DNA from: JAHEJA01 sp965656445
GTDB taxonomy: Bacteria > Pseudomonadota > Alphaproteobacteria > Rhodobacterales > Rhodobacteraceae
Assembly (NCBI GenBank): GCA_965656445.1
Contig: CBFHKO010000014.1
Span: forward strand, 1-51,156
Reading direction: 5' to 3'
Length of the DNA: 51,156 nucleotides
Shown: in pieces, positions 1 to 7,571 of the stretch
Numbering within the stretch: position 1 is the first letter of the stretch
How the letters are laid out: the number at the start of each line of letters is the position of its first letter
Notes under the pieces: model-generated
Seen by the model: the letters and a program-made list of their open reading frames with translations, nothing else
What the model was told of the DNA's origin: nothing
Database searches by the model: none
Program-made: the position numbers and the translations under genes

Positions 1-431
1 TTCACCGTCATAACACAGACGAGATCGGTCAAATCCAAGAGATGTTCGACGGCGCTTGCAGGGGTGCCGGGGTTGAGGGCGACGCCTGCTTTCATACCAG
101 CGGCGCGAATGGCTTGGAGGGTGCGGTGGATGTGAGGACCAGCCTCGATGTGGGCGGTGAGGATGTCAGCGCCTGCATCCGCATAGGCGTCAATATAGGG
201 ATCGACGGGAGCAATCATCAAATGCACGTCCATCACAGTTTTGACATGCGGGCGGAAGGCTTTGACCGCAGGGGGTCCGAAGGTCAGGTTCGGAACGAAA
301 TGACCGTCCATGACATCGATGTGGACCCAATCGGCCCCTTGATCCTCGATGGCGCGAATTTCGGCGCCAAAGTTGGCAAAATCTGCGGATAGAATGGATG
401 GGGCGATCTTGATGGAGCGATCAAAGGACAT
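1..431 (-). CDS. rpe: Ribulose-phosphate 3-epimerase, N-terminal part (cut by window edge)
   Basis: Reading the minus strand from an ATG at 431 gives MSFDRSIKIAPSILSADFAN and then WVHIDVMDGHFVPNLTFGP and HLMI. These are hallmark blocks of ribulose-5-phosphate 3-epimerase: the first strand of the TIM barrel and the metal-binding His and Asp of HIDVMDGHFVPN. The enzyme interconverts ribulose-5-phosphate and xylulose-5-phosphate in the pentose phosphate and Calvin pathways, in the cytosol. About 143 residues are visible and the C-terminal third lies beyond position 1. A GGAGA-like ribosome site (complement of tctcc at 437-441) precedes the ATG. The identification is firm; the missing end is only a window effect. 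Confidence 0.93.
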   Translation of the reverse strand, partial: MSFDRSIKIAPSILSADFANFGAEIRAIEDQGADWVHIDVMDGHFVPNLTFGPPAVKAFRPHVKTVMDVHLMIAPVDPYIDAYADAGADILTAHIEAGPHIHRTLQAIRAAGMKAGVALNPGTPASAVEHLLDLTDLVCVMTV

Positions 432-453
432 GGGGCTCTCCGGTCTGAGTAGT

Positions 454-476
454 GGGGCGCAAATAGTCTGCGCCCC
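454..476. terminator. Hairpin between LOG-family gene and rpe
   Basis: GGGGCGCA (454-461) and TGCGCCCC (469-476) form a perfect 8-bp stem with a 7-nt loop. It lies 37 bp beyond the stop of the minus-strand LOG gene and 23 bp before the rpe start. There is no good U-tract on either strand, so it may be a processing or partial termination structure rather than a strong intrinsic terminator. Confidence 0.45.
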
Positions 477-512
477 TGCTTTATTATGAGGATGGCTGTT
501 GACGCAAGCGTT

Positions 513-1331
513 CTATTGCCCGTGATCGTGCCATGTCTCTATTGCGTTCATGGCCTCATCTGCGGTTTCAACGAATTTGAAGAGGTTTAAATCATCCGCT
601 GAGATCGTCCCCGCATCCGCCAAGGCATCCCAATTGATGATCTTTTCCCAGAAGTCGCGCCCAAACAGCAAGAAAGGAATAGGCTCCATGCGCCCAGTTT
701 GAATAAGAGTGAGAGCTTCGAAGAGCTCATCCAATGTTCCAAAGCCGCCAGGAAACACACAAATTGCCTTGGCCCGCATAAGAAAGTGCATCTTGCGAAT
801 GGCAAAGTAATGAAAGTTAAAGCATAGCTCTGGGGTCACATATTCGTTGGGCGCTTGTTCATGGGGTAAGACGATGTTCAACCCGATGGACGCCCCGCCC
901 GCATCAACAGCCCCGCGATTGCCTGCCTCCATAACGCCCGGACCGCCGCCTGTCACAACGACGTTTTCGCGACCATAGCTTTCCATGCTTTTCGCCGTCA
1001 TGATCCGCGCAAAATCGCGCGCTTCGTCATAGTATTTTGACAGATCAGCCAATGTTTTTGTCTTGGCTTTGGATTTTTGAGACGGCTCAGGGATGCGCGC
1101 GCCGCCGAACATGACGATGGTGGACTCGATCCCACGTTCGTCCATGATCATTTCAGGTTTCATCAGTTCAAGCTGAAGCCGAAGGTGGCGCAATTCATCA
1201 CGACATAAGAATTCATCATCTGCAAAGGCCAAACGATAAGCGGGTGCACGGGTTTGTGGGGTGTCTGGAACCTCTTGTGCTTGGGATCGGTCGGCTTCAG
1301 CGTTTGGGAAAAGTCTCTTTGACTTGGTCAT
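513..1331 (-). CDS. LOG-family protein (TIGR00730-type Rossmann nucleotide-binding protein)
   Basis: The 272-residue protein contains GGGPGVMEAGNRGA and PGGFGTLDELFE, the two signature motifs of the LOG family, formerly misnamed lysine decarboxylase. Characterised members are phosphoribohydrolases that release a base from a nucleoside monophosphate (cytokinin activation in plants). The second motif supplies the catalytic Glu and phosphate contacts. This protein is longer than plant-type LOG (about 190 residues), with about 80 extra N-terminal residues, as in the longer bacterial subgroup. The bacterial substrate is not certain. It starts at ATG 1331 and diverges from dapD across 118 bp. Family assignment is firm; the precise reaction is inferred. 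Confidence 0.85.
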   Translation of the reverse strand: MTKSKRLFPNAEADRSQAQEVPDTPQTRAPAYRLAFADDEFLCRDELRHLRLQLELMKPEMIMDERGIESTIVMFGGARIPEPSQKSKAKTKTLADLSKYYDEARDFARIMTAKSMESYGRENVVVTGGGPGVMEAGNRGAVDAGGASIGLNIVLPHEQAPNEYVTPELCFNFHYFAIRKMHFLMRAKAICVFPGGFGTLDELFEALTLIQTGRMEPIPFLLFGRDFWEKIINWDALADAGTISADDLNLFKFVETADEAMNAIETWHDHGQ

Positions 1332-1449
1332 TCTAGTGCATCCTTACCTTGATTGTGGGGCAAATCGCCCTGAACCTTGAGAAACCATTGTACGAGGCTC
1401 GATAGAAAGATATAGGGGCTTCAACAAAAATTTGTCCGGAGTTCTTAAA

Positions 1450-2277
1450 ATGTCGAATGCCCAGCTTGAACAAGCAATCGAAGCCGCGTGGGATGCACGT
1501 GATACCATTACCCCTGCAACAACAGGTGAAACACGCGAAGCGATCGAAGACACGCTCAATGCGTTGGATAGCGGAACATTGCGCGTTGCCGAAAAAATGG
1601 AGTCCGGTGATTGGCATGTAAATCAATGGGCGAAAAAAGCAGTCCTCCTTGGGTTCCGTATCAAAGACATGGAACTGCAAGAGGGCGGTCCTCAAGGCTC
1701 GGGCTGGTGGGACAAAGTTGACAGCAAGTTCAAAGGCTGGGGCGACAACCAATGGAAGGCAGCTGGGTTCCGCGCCGTTCCAAACTGTATCGTTCGTAAA
1801 TCTGCCTTTATCGCGCCAGGCGTTGTTTTGATGCCGTCATTTGTAAACCTTGGTGCCTATGTTGATGAAGGCACGATGGTTGATACTTGGGCAACTGTTG
1901 GAAGCTGTGCGCAAATCGGTAAAAACGTTCACCTCTCAGGTGGTGTTGGTATTGGTGGTGTTCTTGAGCCTATGCAAGCGGGCCCAACAATCATTGAAGA
2001 TAACTGCTTTATCGGTGCGCGTTCCGAAGTTGTTGAGGGCTGCATCGTGCGTGAAGGTGCTGTTTTGGGAATGGGTGTTTACATCGGTAAATCCACGAAA
2101 ATCGTAGACCGCGAAACGGGCGAAGTCATGTATGGTGAAGTGCCGCCATATTCCGTTGTCGTATCAGGCTCAATGCCATCGAAGAACGGGATCAACCTGT
2201 ATTGCGCAGTGATTGTTAAGCGCGTTGATGCGCAAACACGTAGTAAAACAGGTATTAATGAATTGCTTCGTGACTAA
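1450..2277 (+). CDS. dapD: 2,3,4,5-tetrahydropyridine-2,6-dicarboxylate N-succinyltransferase
   Basis: The 275-residue protein is a trimeric left-handed beta-helix acyltransferase. It has an N-terminal helical domain and then hexapeptide repeats running through FIAPGVVLMPSFVNLGAYVD, the MVDTWATVGSCAQIGKNVHL stretch and VGIGGVLEP. It succinylates tetrahydrodipicolinate from succinyl-CoA in the succinylase branch of diaminopimelate/lysine biosynthesis. dapE, which acts two steps later, lies at 5774. A TTG 18 bp upstream could extend the frame, but the ATG at 1450 has GGAG at 1438-1441 and gives the usual family length. A terminator follows directly. Confidence 0.97.
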   Translation: MSNAQLEQAIEAAWDARDTITPATTGETREAIEDTLNALDSGTLRVAEKMESGDWHVNQWAKKAVLLGFRIKDMELQEGGPQGSGWWDKVDSKFKGWGDNQWKAAGFRAVPNCIVRKSAFIAPGVVLMPSFVNLGAYVDEGTMVDTWATVGSCAQIGKNVHLSGGVGIGGVLEPMQAGPTIIEDNCFIGARSEVVEGCIVREGAVLGMGVYIGKSTKIVDRETGEVMYGEVPPYSVVVSGSMPSKNGINLYCAVIVKRVDAQTRSKTGINELLRD

Positions 2278-2301
2278 TCTTAGCAGAACCTAGAATAGCA
2301 G

Positions 2302-2329
2302 GGCGGGACAGACATGTTCCGCCTTTTTT
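2302..2329 (+). terminator. Intrinsic terminator of dapD
   Basis: GGCGGGACA (2302-2310) pairs with TGTTCCGCC (2315-2323) with one G-U pair and a 4-nt loop. TTTTTT follows at 2324-2329. It begins 25 bp after the dapD stop and is a classic Rho-independent terminator. Confidence 0.9.
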
Positions 2330-2331
2330 GT

Positions 2332-3267
2332 TTACGCGTCGAAATCCCAATCAATTGTATACCGTTGCTCGCTGATCGGGTTCATTATGATCGCATGGTA
2401 CTTTGTGTCGGTGATTGTGATTTTTGCATTGGTTTGAGTGTTCAGATTGGTCGCAAGAACTCCTCTGAATACAGTTCCTTTGATATTCCTGGGAATGTGA
2501 TCGGGAAACGTAACTTCTAACTCAAGCTTTTCTATTGGTGTCCCGACTGTGTTCGAGATTTGGAACATTTTGTCATTCAGCTTTGATCGCATCGAATATT
2601 CAATTTTACGTTCAAAAAAATCGCCATCTTCCAAAGGCGGCGAAATGGGCATTTGGTGAACGTGATAGGTTCCCGAATTTAGCGGTTTGCCTGTCACTGC
2701 TCCGTTGATCCGCACGTTAGAGCTTTGTTCGTCCGTGTTTCCAATCGAATAAATATGATGAAGCAGAGGGCCGTTCACGACATATCCTTTGGATATTCGG
2801 CTAATTTCGGCGGAGACGCGATCTGGGTTAATATCAACTTTGTGATGAACATGTGTCAGAAAAGTTTGATACCCAAACTCCTGCTCTCCGTAGGCAGAAA
2901 CATATTTTGAAATCTCGTCAAATGCGTCGCGCAGGTTTTGGGCGTCAAATTTGTCTACGANNNNNNNNNNNNNNNNNNNNNNNNNNNNNNNNNNNNNNNN
3001 NNNNNNNNNNNNNNNNNNNNNNNNNNNNNNNNNNNNNNNNNNNNNNNNNNNNNNNTCCTGCTCTCCGTAGGCAGAAACATATTTTGAAATCTCGTCAAAT
3101 GCGTCGCGCAGGTTTTGGGCGTCAAATTTGTCTACGATGTTCTTTGTGTGAATTTTCACTGTTTCAGGTGAAATCTTAAGGTGCGACGCAATTTCATTGC
3201 GTGTCGCTCCTGCTACCAAGAGTTCCAAAATTTCTTTCTGGCGATTTGTCAGAATAGGCGGTTTCAT
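2332..3267 (-). CDS. LuxR-type HTH protein with uncharacterised C-terminal domain; frame spans an assembly gap
   Basis: From ATG 3267 the protein begins MKPPILTNRQKEILELLVAG and continues through IASHLKISPETVKIHTKNIV, a GerE/LuxR winged HTH of about 65 residues. A C-terminal region of about 170 residues, probably beta-rich and ending TIDWDFDA, follows; I do not recognise it. There is no receiver or autoinducer domain, and the HTH is at the N-terminus, the reverse of most LuxR proteins. A 95-N gap splits the gene, and the 82 bp on each side of it are identical. If the copies are one locus, the real protein is about 252 residues. AGGGGA precedes ATG 3267, so I prefer it to an upstream TTG at 3297. 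DNA binding is inferred; the signal sensed is unknown. Confidence 0.7.
   Translation of the reverse strand: MKPPILTNRQKEILELLVAGATRNEIASHLKISPETVKIHTKNIVDKFDAQNLRDAFDEISKYVSAYGEQXXXXXXXXXXXXXXXXXXXXXXXXXXXXXXXXXVDKFDAQNLRDAFDEISKYVSAYGEQEFGYQTFLTHVHHKVDINPDRVSAEISRISKGYVVNGPLLHHIYSIGNTDEQSSNVRINGAVTGKPLNSGTYHVHQMPISPPLEDGDFFERKIEYSMRSKLNDKMFQISNTVGTPIEKLELEVTFPDHIPRNIKGTVFRGVLATNLNTQTNAKITITDTKYHAIIMNPISEQRYTIDWDFDA
2879..2960. repeat. 82-bp sequence duplicated at left edge of assembly gap
   Basis: These 82 bp are identical to 3056-3137 and directly abut the run of Ns. Duplicated contig ends around a gap are typical of an unmerged overlap in scaffolding. The offset between copies is 177 bp, a multiple of three, so the frame appears continuous either way. 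Confidence 0.9.
2961..3055. other. Assembly gap (95 N)
   Basis: This run of 95 undetermined bases lies inside the LuxR-type gene. Nothing can be annotated in it. The identical 82-bp flanks suggest the true gap length is negative, meaning the contigs overlap. Confidence 0.98.
3056..3137. repeat. 82-bp sequence duplicated at right edge of assembly gap
   Basis: This is an exact copy of 2879-2960, ending in TCTACGA before the coding sequence continues. See the left copy for interpretation. A real tandem duplication cannot be excluded from this sequence alone. Confidence 0.9.
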
Positions 3268-3275
3268 TTTCGGGT

Positions 3276-3333
3276 CCCCTACGGAAACACTATGCAATAC
3301 CCCAAAAGGGGAGGTAATCCCCCGTAGGGGGGA
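3276..3333. promoter_or_regulatory. GC-rich palindromes upstream of LuxR-type gene (candidate operator)
   Basis: Between the divergent LuxR-type gene and the small protein gene lie CCCCTACGG (3276-3284), the palindrome CCCCAAAAGGGG (3300-3311) and the palindrome TCCCCC-GTA-GGGGGGA (3318-3333). The CCGTAGGGG core occurs once on each strand, and the minus-strand copy overlaps the ribosome site of the LuxR-type gene. The arrangement fits an autoregulatory operator, but this is inference. Confidence 0.4.
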
Positions 3334-3436
3334 TAAAGCGAAAAATCTTTGGGCAGCGGAGCTTAACGACTAATTGCAATTCAAGGGCCTTGAGCGTAAG
3401 CAAAAGGCAAGAGATCCGCATAAAATGAGGCAGTTC

Positions 3437-3784
3437 ATGTCAGATAAGCAAAAAAAGCCGAATAAGCAGAAGGTTTACACGTTGTTGGTTCAAGTCGGCC
3501 GCTCTTCGGATGACGGATTGCCAAAACATGCGACTGGTGCTGCTTTGATGTGTTATGCAAGCGGCGTTGATGAAGCTGAAGCTGTGCGTGAAACAGTTGC
3601 GATCCTAAAACAAGCCGACCTCGCCCCTCTGGATGTCACGGGCTACGGTACCATCGAGGAACGCGAAGCGGACGGACAAGAGATCGATGCGGATGAGCGC
3701 GAATTGATGCAACGGGCTTTGGATGAAAACTCCGTAGTCGTTGCGCAAATGACGCCGTTTTATGACGACAAACCGGTGCAGTAG
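3437..3784 (+). CDS. Conserved small hypothetical protein, coupled to HAD hydrolase
   Basis: The 115-residue soluble protein starts MSDKQKKPNKQKVYTLLVQV and has a basic N-terminus and an acidic C-terminal half (IEEREADGQEIDADERELMQ). No signal peptide or membrane segment is visible, and I cannot name a family. The frame is open further upstream to 3374, but ATG 3437 begins just before the first regular segment. Its TAG stop shares a base with the GTG start of the following HAD gene, so the two are probably translated together. It may assist or regulate that hydrolase, but nothing in the sequence proves this. Confidence 0.65.
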   Translation: MSDKQKKPNKQKVYTLLVQVGRSSDDGLPKHATGAALMCYASGVDEAEAVRETVAILKQADLAPLDVTGYGTIEEREADGQEIDADERELMQRALDENSVVVAQMTPFYDDKPVQ

Positions 3785-4437
3785 TGAAATACGTCTTTCT
3801 CGATTTGGACGGCACGCTCACGGATGCTGGCGTCGGCATTTTGAATTGCGTTGACTATGCGCTGGGCAGAATGGCGCGCCCCCTCTTGGACCGTACCAAA
3901 GATCAGTCTTGGATCATTGGCCCACCGCTCTGGGATACCTTTCGCACACTTGGCATTCCGGAGGATCAACTGGACCACGCGGTCGCCCTGTATCGGGAAC
4001 GCTATTCGGTTGAGGGATACCTTGAGAACAGGCTGTATGACGGCATCCTAGATCAACTGAAACTCTTGGATGAGGCGGGGTACATCATGTGCTTGGCTAC
4101 ATCCAAGGCGCTGTCCTATGCAACAAAGATCACGGATCATTTTGGGATCACACCTTACCTTGCGGATCAGTTCGGATCCCAAGCAGATGGGACACATGCG
4201 GACAAGCCGTCCCTGATTGCACATGGGCTATCAACAATGGGCGCTCAGGCGGATCACGCCATCATGGTGGGCGATCGCAAATATGACATAGAGGGCGCCA
4301 AAGCCAACGGAATGAAGTCAGTCGGCGTGCTCTATGGATACGGTAGTCTTGCAGAGCTCACCGAAGCTGGGGCCGATGATTTAATCCAAACCCCAAACGA
4401 CTTTGCCACCGTAATCATGCGCAACTTGCCGCGATAA
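3784..4437 (+). CDS. HAD-superfamily phosphatase (phosphoglycolate phosphatase-like)
   Basis: The 217-residue protein has HAD motif I near the N-terminus (FLDLDGTLTD, nucleophile Asp7 and acid Asp9), a helical cap, motif II around CLATSKA, a Lys at ADKPSLI, and motif IV MVGDRKYDIEGAKANG. The layout matches Gph/PGMB-type hydrolases, which dephosphorylate small phosphometabolites in the cytosol. The substrate is not determinable here; phosphoglycolate or a nucleotide are reasonable guesses. The GTG start at 3784 overlaps the upstream stop by one base, and MKYVFLDLDGT is the expected N-terminus, which supports the start. Confidence 0.85.
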   Translation: MKYVFLDLDGTLTDAGVGILNCVDYALGRMARPLLDRTKDQSWIIGPPLWDTFRTLGIPEDQLDHAVALYRERYSVEGYLENRLYDGILDQLKLLDEAGYIMCLATSKALSYATKITDHFGITPYLADQFGSQADGTHADKPSLIAHGLSTMGAQADHAIMVGDRKYDIEGAKANGMKSVGVLYGYGSLAELTEAGADDLIQTPNDFATVIMRNLPR

Positions 4438-4721
4438 AGGGCAAATTGAGTCATAAAGGGCGAGGCCCCTACAAGCGAGTGCGCATAATGGGATCCGATG
4501 TATTGGCCCACTCGAACAATAAGGACTATTTGCTAGGGGGCCATTGGGTCAGATTAGAATTACCAGCGCTGATACCCTCTAAAATGCATAGAATGGCTGT
4601 AAAGAGACGCAATTGTTTGAAGCTGCCTTTGAGACAAATGTCTGCTACTTAACGTCTACAGTAAGAAGCCACGTTTGGATGATCGAATTGAAGACACCTA
4701 AATCATAAAGCATCTCACATT

Positions 4722-5093
4722 ATGAAACTCTTCGATTGGATACATTTGAAGTTTACCCGACATGAAGCTTGGGCGATTAAGTCAGCACGGCGGGTACCTT
4801 TACTCGCTCTATTCGCCTTCGGTACTTTGTGGCTTTGGGTCTTATTGCCAATGATCCCGATTAGCATCTTGAGTGTCTACTTACTTCAGGAAATGAGGGC
4901 CTTGTGGGCTATACTCAGCATGTTCCTAGGTTCTGTGGGTGTAGTAGTTATGTTTCTGTGGTTGGCTCGTTGGAATTTCATCTGCGTAGGCTTGATGTTT
5001 GGACGCACCAAAATGGCGCAGGCAAAAGAAAAAGAGGTTGCGGCTAGGCTTGAAAGGCTCACAAACACCAAAGCCGAGACAAACAGTTCTTGA
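4722..5093 (+). CDS. Small hypothetical membrane protein
   Basis: The 123-residue protein has a basic N-terminus (LKFTRHEAWAIKSARR), two or three hydrophobic segments (roughly residues 27-55 and 65-95), and a charged coiled tail ending KAETNSS. I do not recognise a family. The 284 bp upstream (4438-4721) hold no convincing gene; a 68-codon frame there has no good start. The ribosome site is weak. A short GTCCC/GGGAC hairpin with a T-rich tail follows at 5118, and the next gene is convergent. It is likely real because of its clean membrane pattern, but unproven. Confidence 0.55.
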   Translation: MKLFDWIHLKFTRHEAWAIKSARRVPLLALFAFGTLWLWVLLPMIPISILSVYLLQEMRALWAILSMFLGSVGVVVMFLWLARWNFICVGLMFGRTKMAQAKEKEVAARLERLTNTKAETNSS

Positions 5094-5117
5094 GGTTTCA
5101 CGCCGCTGACTTCAAAT

Positions 5118-5142
5118 GTCCCAACGGGACTATCTGTTTTTT
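5118..5142 (+). terminator. Weak intrinsic terminator after small membrane protein gene
   Basis: GTCCC (5118-5122) and GGGAC (5126-5130) form a short stem with an AAC loop, followed by TATCTGTTTTTT. The position, 25 bp after the stop and between convergent genes, fits termination. The stem is only 5 bp. Confidence 0.5.
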
Positions 5143-5158
5143 GGCGCAATTGGAGAAA

Positions 5159-5608
5159 TTACTGCAAATTTGGCCAATTTGCGTCTGCTTTGGTAATGTT
5201 TCCCGGGATGTCACGCGCCCACAACCCTCGAACCAGTTTTGAATAGTTCAGGTACAGCTTGCCATCGTGAATGGTCCAGGCTTCTGGGTCGCTGGAGGCG
5301 GTGGATCCTTTGGCAACAGCATAGGCGCAAAAGCCGCCATATTGGGGGGCGTATCTTTCTGGCGTCTCATCAAACAAAGCTTTGTTTTCCGCCGACGCAA
5401 ACTGCCAGGTTGATCCGTTCCACTCTGTTGTAAACTCAGCAGATCCAGCCACGGCTTGGCTCTCAGTGAAATAGGCCACAGGGTCCGTTCCGTGAATTGC
5501 GATGCCGTTGGTTTCAAATGTCTTGGCGAAGGGCGCAGTTGGAAGAACGGCCATCGACGCGCAGAGTGCTAAAAAAGTCCGACGTGAAAAAGAAGTGTAG
5601 TCTGTCAT
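5159..5608 (-). CDS. YHS domain-containing protein with Tat-type signal
   Basis: The 149-residue protein begins MTDYTSFSRRTFLALCASMA. The twin Arg and hydrophobic stretch ending near PFAKT look like a Tat export signal. The mature part carries a YHS-like domain: GTDPVAYF, then FASAENKALFDETPERYAPQ and YGGFCAYAVAKG. This pattern is common in small periplasmic proteins of Rhodobacterales, and YHS domains are often linked to metal handling. The frame extends upstream for another 105 codons, but the signal peptide fixes the start at ATG 5608. It diverges from dapE. A metal-binding role is a family guess. Confidence 0.85.
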   Translation of the reverse strand: MTDYTSFSRRTFLALCASMAVLPTAPFAKTFETNGIAIHGTDPVAYFTESQAVAGSAEFTTEWNGSTWQFASAENKALFDETPERYAPQYGGFCAYAVAKGSTASSDPEAWTIHDGKLYLNYSKLVRGLWARDIPGNITKADANWPNLQ

Positions 5609-5773
5609 TGCTATTGTCCTTTTGAAATATCTCGTCACAGTTTGCTTGCTCGGATTGCCCCTGACTAGACCCTGCACGCGATTGTGAAGCTCCGTGAGCG
5701 TATTTCGGGGGTGGCTCTGGCGGTGAGGCTTCTGTAAGTTGCCCTTAAAGAAATACCAAAAAACGGCCCGTAT

Positions 5774-6919
5774 ATGACCCAGATCGACCCAGTTCAGCTC
5801 ACGGCGGATTTGATCCGCTGTCCCTCTGTCACCCCAGCAGAAGGCGGGGCAATTACGTTGTTGGAAACCCTCCTGACGGAGCATGGTTTCGTTTGCACAC
5901 GCATTGAGCGTGGCGGCATTCACAACCTATTTGCGCGCTGGGGGGCGGGCAAGAATGGGCGGAGTTTTGGGTTTAACGGGCACACAGATGTTGTTCCGAT
6001 TGGGGATGCGTCCGCATGGACCGTTGATCCCTTTGGGGCCGAGGTAAAAGACGGCTTTATGTATGGTCGTGGGGCGACGGACATGAAATCGGGCGTTGCT
6101 GCGTTTGTCGCCGCTGCCATTGATTTCGTCAAAGACACGCCTCCGGACGGGTCACTTGTGATTACGATCACAGGGGACGAAGAGGGGGATGCCTTGGACG
6201 GGACAACCGCCATATTGGACTGGATGGATGCGAACGGGGAAAAGATTGATCACTGCCTCGTGGGTGAGCCGACAAGCCCGAACACGATGGGCGAAATGAT
6301 GAAAATTGGGCGCCGTGGATCGATGACCGTTTTCTTTACGGCGACAGGTGTCCAAGGGCATTCCGCCTATCCTCATCGTGCGAATAATCCGCTCACGGCT
6401 TTGGTGCGGTTGATGGATCGTTTGTCGACGCATGAGTTGGATCAGGGGACCGAACATTTTGATCAATCCACATTGGCGATCACAACAATTGATACGGGCA
6501 ATCCTGCAACAAACGTTATTCCCGCCCAAGCCAAAGCAACGGCAAATATTCGATTTAATGATGCGCATTCTGGCGACAGCCTATCGCGCTGGGTTCAGGA
6601 CGAAGCGGGTAAAATTGCCAAGGACACGGGCATCACGATTGATCTGAAGATCAAGATTTCTGGCGAAAGCTTTATCACGCCGCCGGGTGAATTGTCTGAC
6701 TTGATTGGCCAAGCGGTCAAGGATGAGTTGGGCGTTACGCCTCAGATGTCTACGACAGGGGGCACGTCAGATGCACGGTTCGTGAAAAATCATTGTCCTG
6801 TGACGGAATTTGGCCTCGTTGGGAAAACAATGCATTCCGTGGATGAGCGTGTTGAAGTCGCCCAAATCGGTCAGCTCAAATCCATTTATACTCGGATTCT
6901 ACGTGGTTATTTCGGCTAA
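5774..6919 (+). CDS. dapE: Succinyl-diaminopimelate desuccinylase
   Basis: The 381-residue M20 metallopeptidase-fold enzyme hydrolyses N-succinyl-LL-2,6-diaminopimelate to LL-DAP for lysine and peptidoglycan synthesis. Visible zinc ligands and catalytic residues are His70 in FNGHTDVVP, Asp103 in GRGATDMKSGVAAF and Glu136/137 in GDEEGD. The dimerisation insert includes GRRGSMTVFFTATGVQGHSAYPH, and the C-terminal ligand sits near MHSVDE. Length is normal for DapE. It starts at ATG 5774 and overlaps the next gene by 17 bp if that gene uses GTG 6903. It shares the pathway with dapD at 1450, but is not in the same operon. Confidence 0.96.
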   Translation: MTQIDPVQLTADLIRCPSVTPAEGGAITLLETLLTEHGFVCTRIERGGIHNLFARWGAGKNGRSFGFNGHTDVVPIGDASAWTVDPFGAEVKDGFMYGRGATDMKSGVAAFVAAAIDFVKDTPPDGSLVITITGDEEGDALDGTTAILDWMDANGEKIDHCLVGEPTSPNTMGEMMKIGRRGSMTVFFTATGVQGHSAYPHRANNPLTALVRLMDRLSTHELDQGTEHFDQSTLAITTIDTGNPATNVIPAQAKATANIRFNDAHSGDSLSRWVQDEAGKIAKDTGITIDLKIKISGESFITPPGELSDLIGQAVKDELGVTPQMSTTGGTSDARFVKNHCPVTEFGLVGKTMHSVDERVEVAQIGQLKSIYTRILRGYFG

Positions 6920-7505
6920 TCCCAATTCGAGCGCGCATCGCCACCTTGTGGTGATGCTCAAAGAACCGCGTCCAGGGCGGGTGAAAACCCGTTTGGGCAA
7001 GGATATCGGAATGACAACGGCGGCGTGGTGGTTTCGTCATCAAACTGCCTCCCTCTTGCGTCGATTGAGAGATCCCCGCTGGGAATTGGTTATTGCGGTT
7101 GCACCTGACCGAGAAGGCTTGCAAAGCCGTATTTGGCCCACTGACATTGTACGTAGTCCCCAAGGCCAAGGGGACTTGGGCACACGCATGATCCGTCAAA
7201 TCAATCGCTTTGCTGGTCCTGTCTGTGTGATCGGTGCGGATATTCCAGGTATTCAGCGACACCATATCAAAACCTGCTTTGATCATTTGGGGCGGTACGA
7301 TTGGGTCTTTGGCCCCTCCGACGACGGAGGCTATTGGTTGGTTGGCGCCAAAGGATGGCCAAAGGTTGCGCAATCTCAATTCGCAGGTGTGCGGTGGTCA
7401 ACGGAACATGCGCTTGCGGATAGTGTTGCCTGCCTTGGGCGTCAAAGTGTTGCCTTTGGTCCAGAGTTGTCTGATGTGGATTGTGTTGCCGATTTGGAAA
7501 AATAG
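6903..7505 (+). CDS. DUF2064 / TIGR04282-type glycosyltransferase-like protein
   Basis: The protein has the nucleotidyl/glycosyl-transferase-like fold of DUF2064: HLVVMLKEPRPGRVKTRLGK at the start of the Rossmann core, VIGADIPGI (metal-binding Asp region) and GPSDDGGYWLVG. Some family members sit in arsenosugar biosynthesis clusters, but no arsenic genes are nearby, so the substrate is unknown. The frame is open back to 6810 inside dapE. GTG 6903, 17 bp before the dapE stop, is the first plausible start keeping the N-terminal strand, giving about 200 residues. ATG 6954 would remove part of that strand. Confidence 0.75.
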   Translation: MVISANPNSSAHRHLVVMLKEPRPGRVKTRLGKDIGMTTAAWWFRHQTASLLRRLRDPRWELVIAVAPDREGLQSRIWPTDIVRSPQGQGDLGTRMIRQINRFAGPVCVIGADIPGIQRHHIKTCFDHLGRYDWVFGPSDDGGYWLVGAKGWPKVAQSQFAGVRWSTEHALADSVACLGRQSVAFGPELSDVDCVADLEK

Positions 7506-7571
7506 GCCCCATCATGGCCGCCATACGAAATTGGCGATGACGGCTTGGGTTTTCCATGGTAGGCGACAGAT

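Noticed and set aside
1333..1752. 139-codon minus-strand frame overlapping dapD
   Set aside because: It is antisense to dapD and covers the dapD promoter; no supporting motif.
4446..4652. 68-codon frame between the HAD gene and the membrane protein gene
   Set aside because: It begins at a non-ATG codon without ribosome site, and its translation shows no domain or signal.
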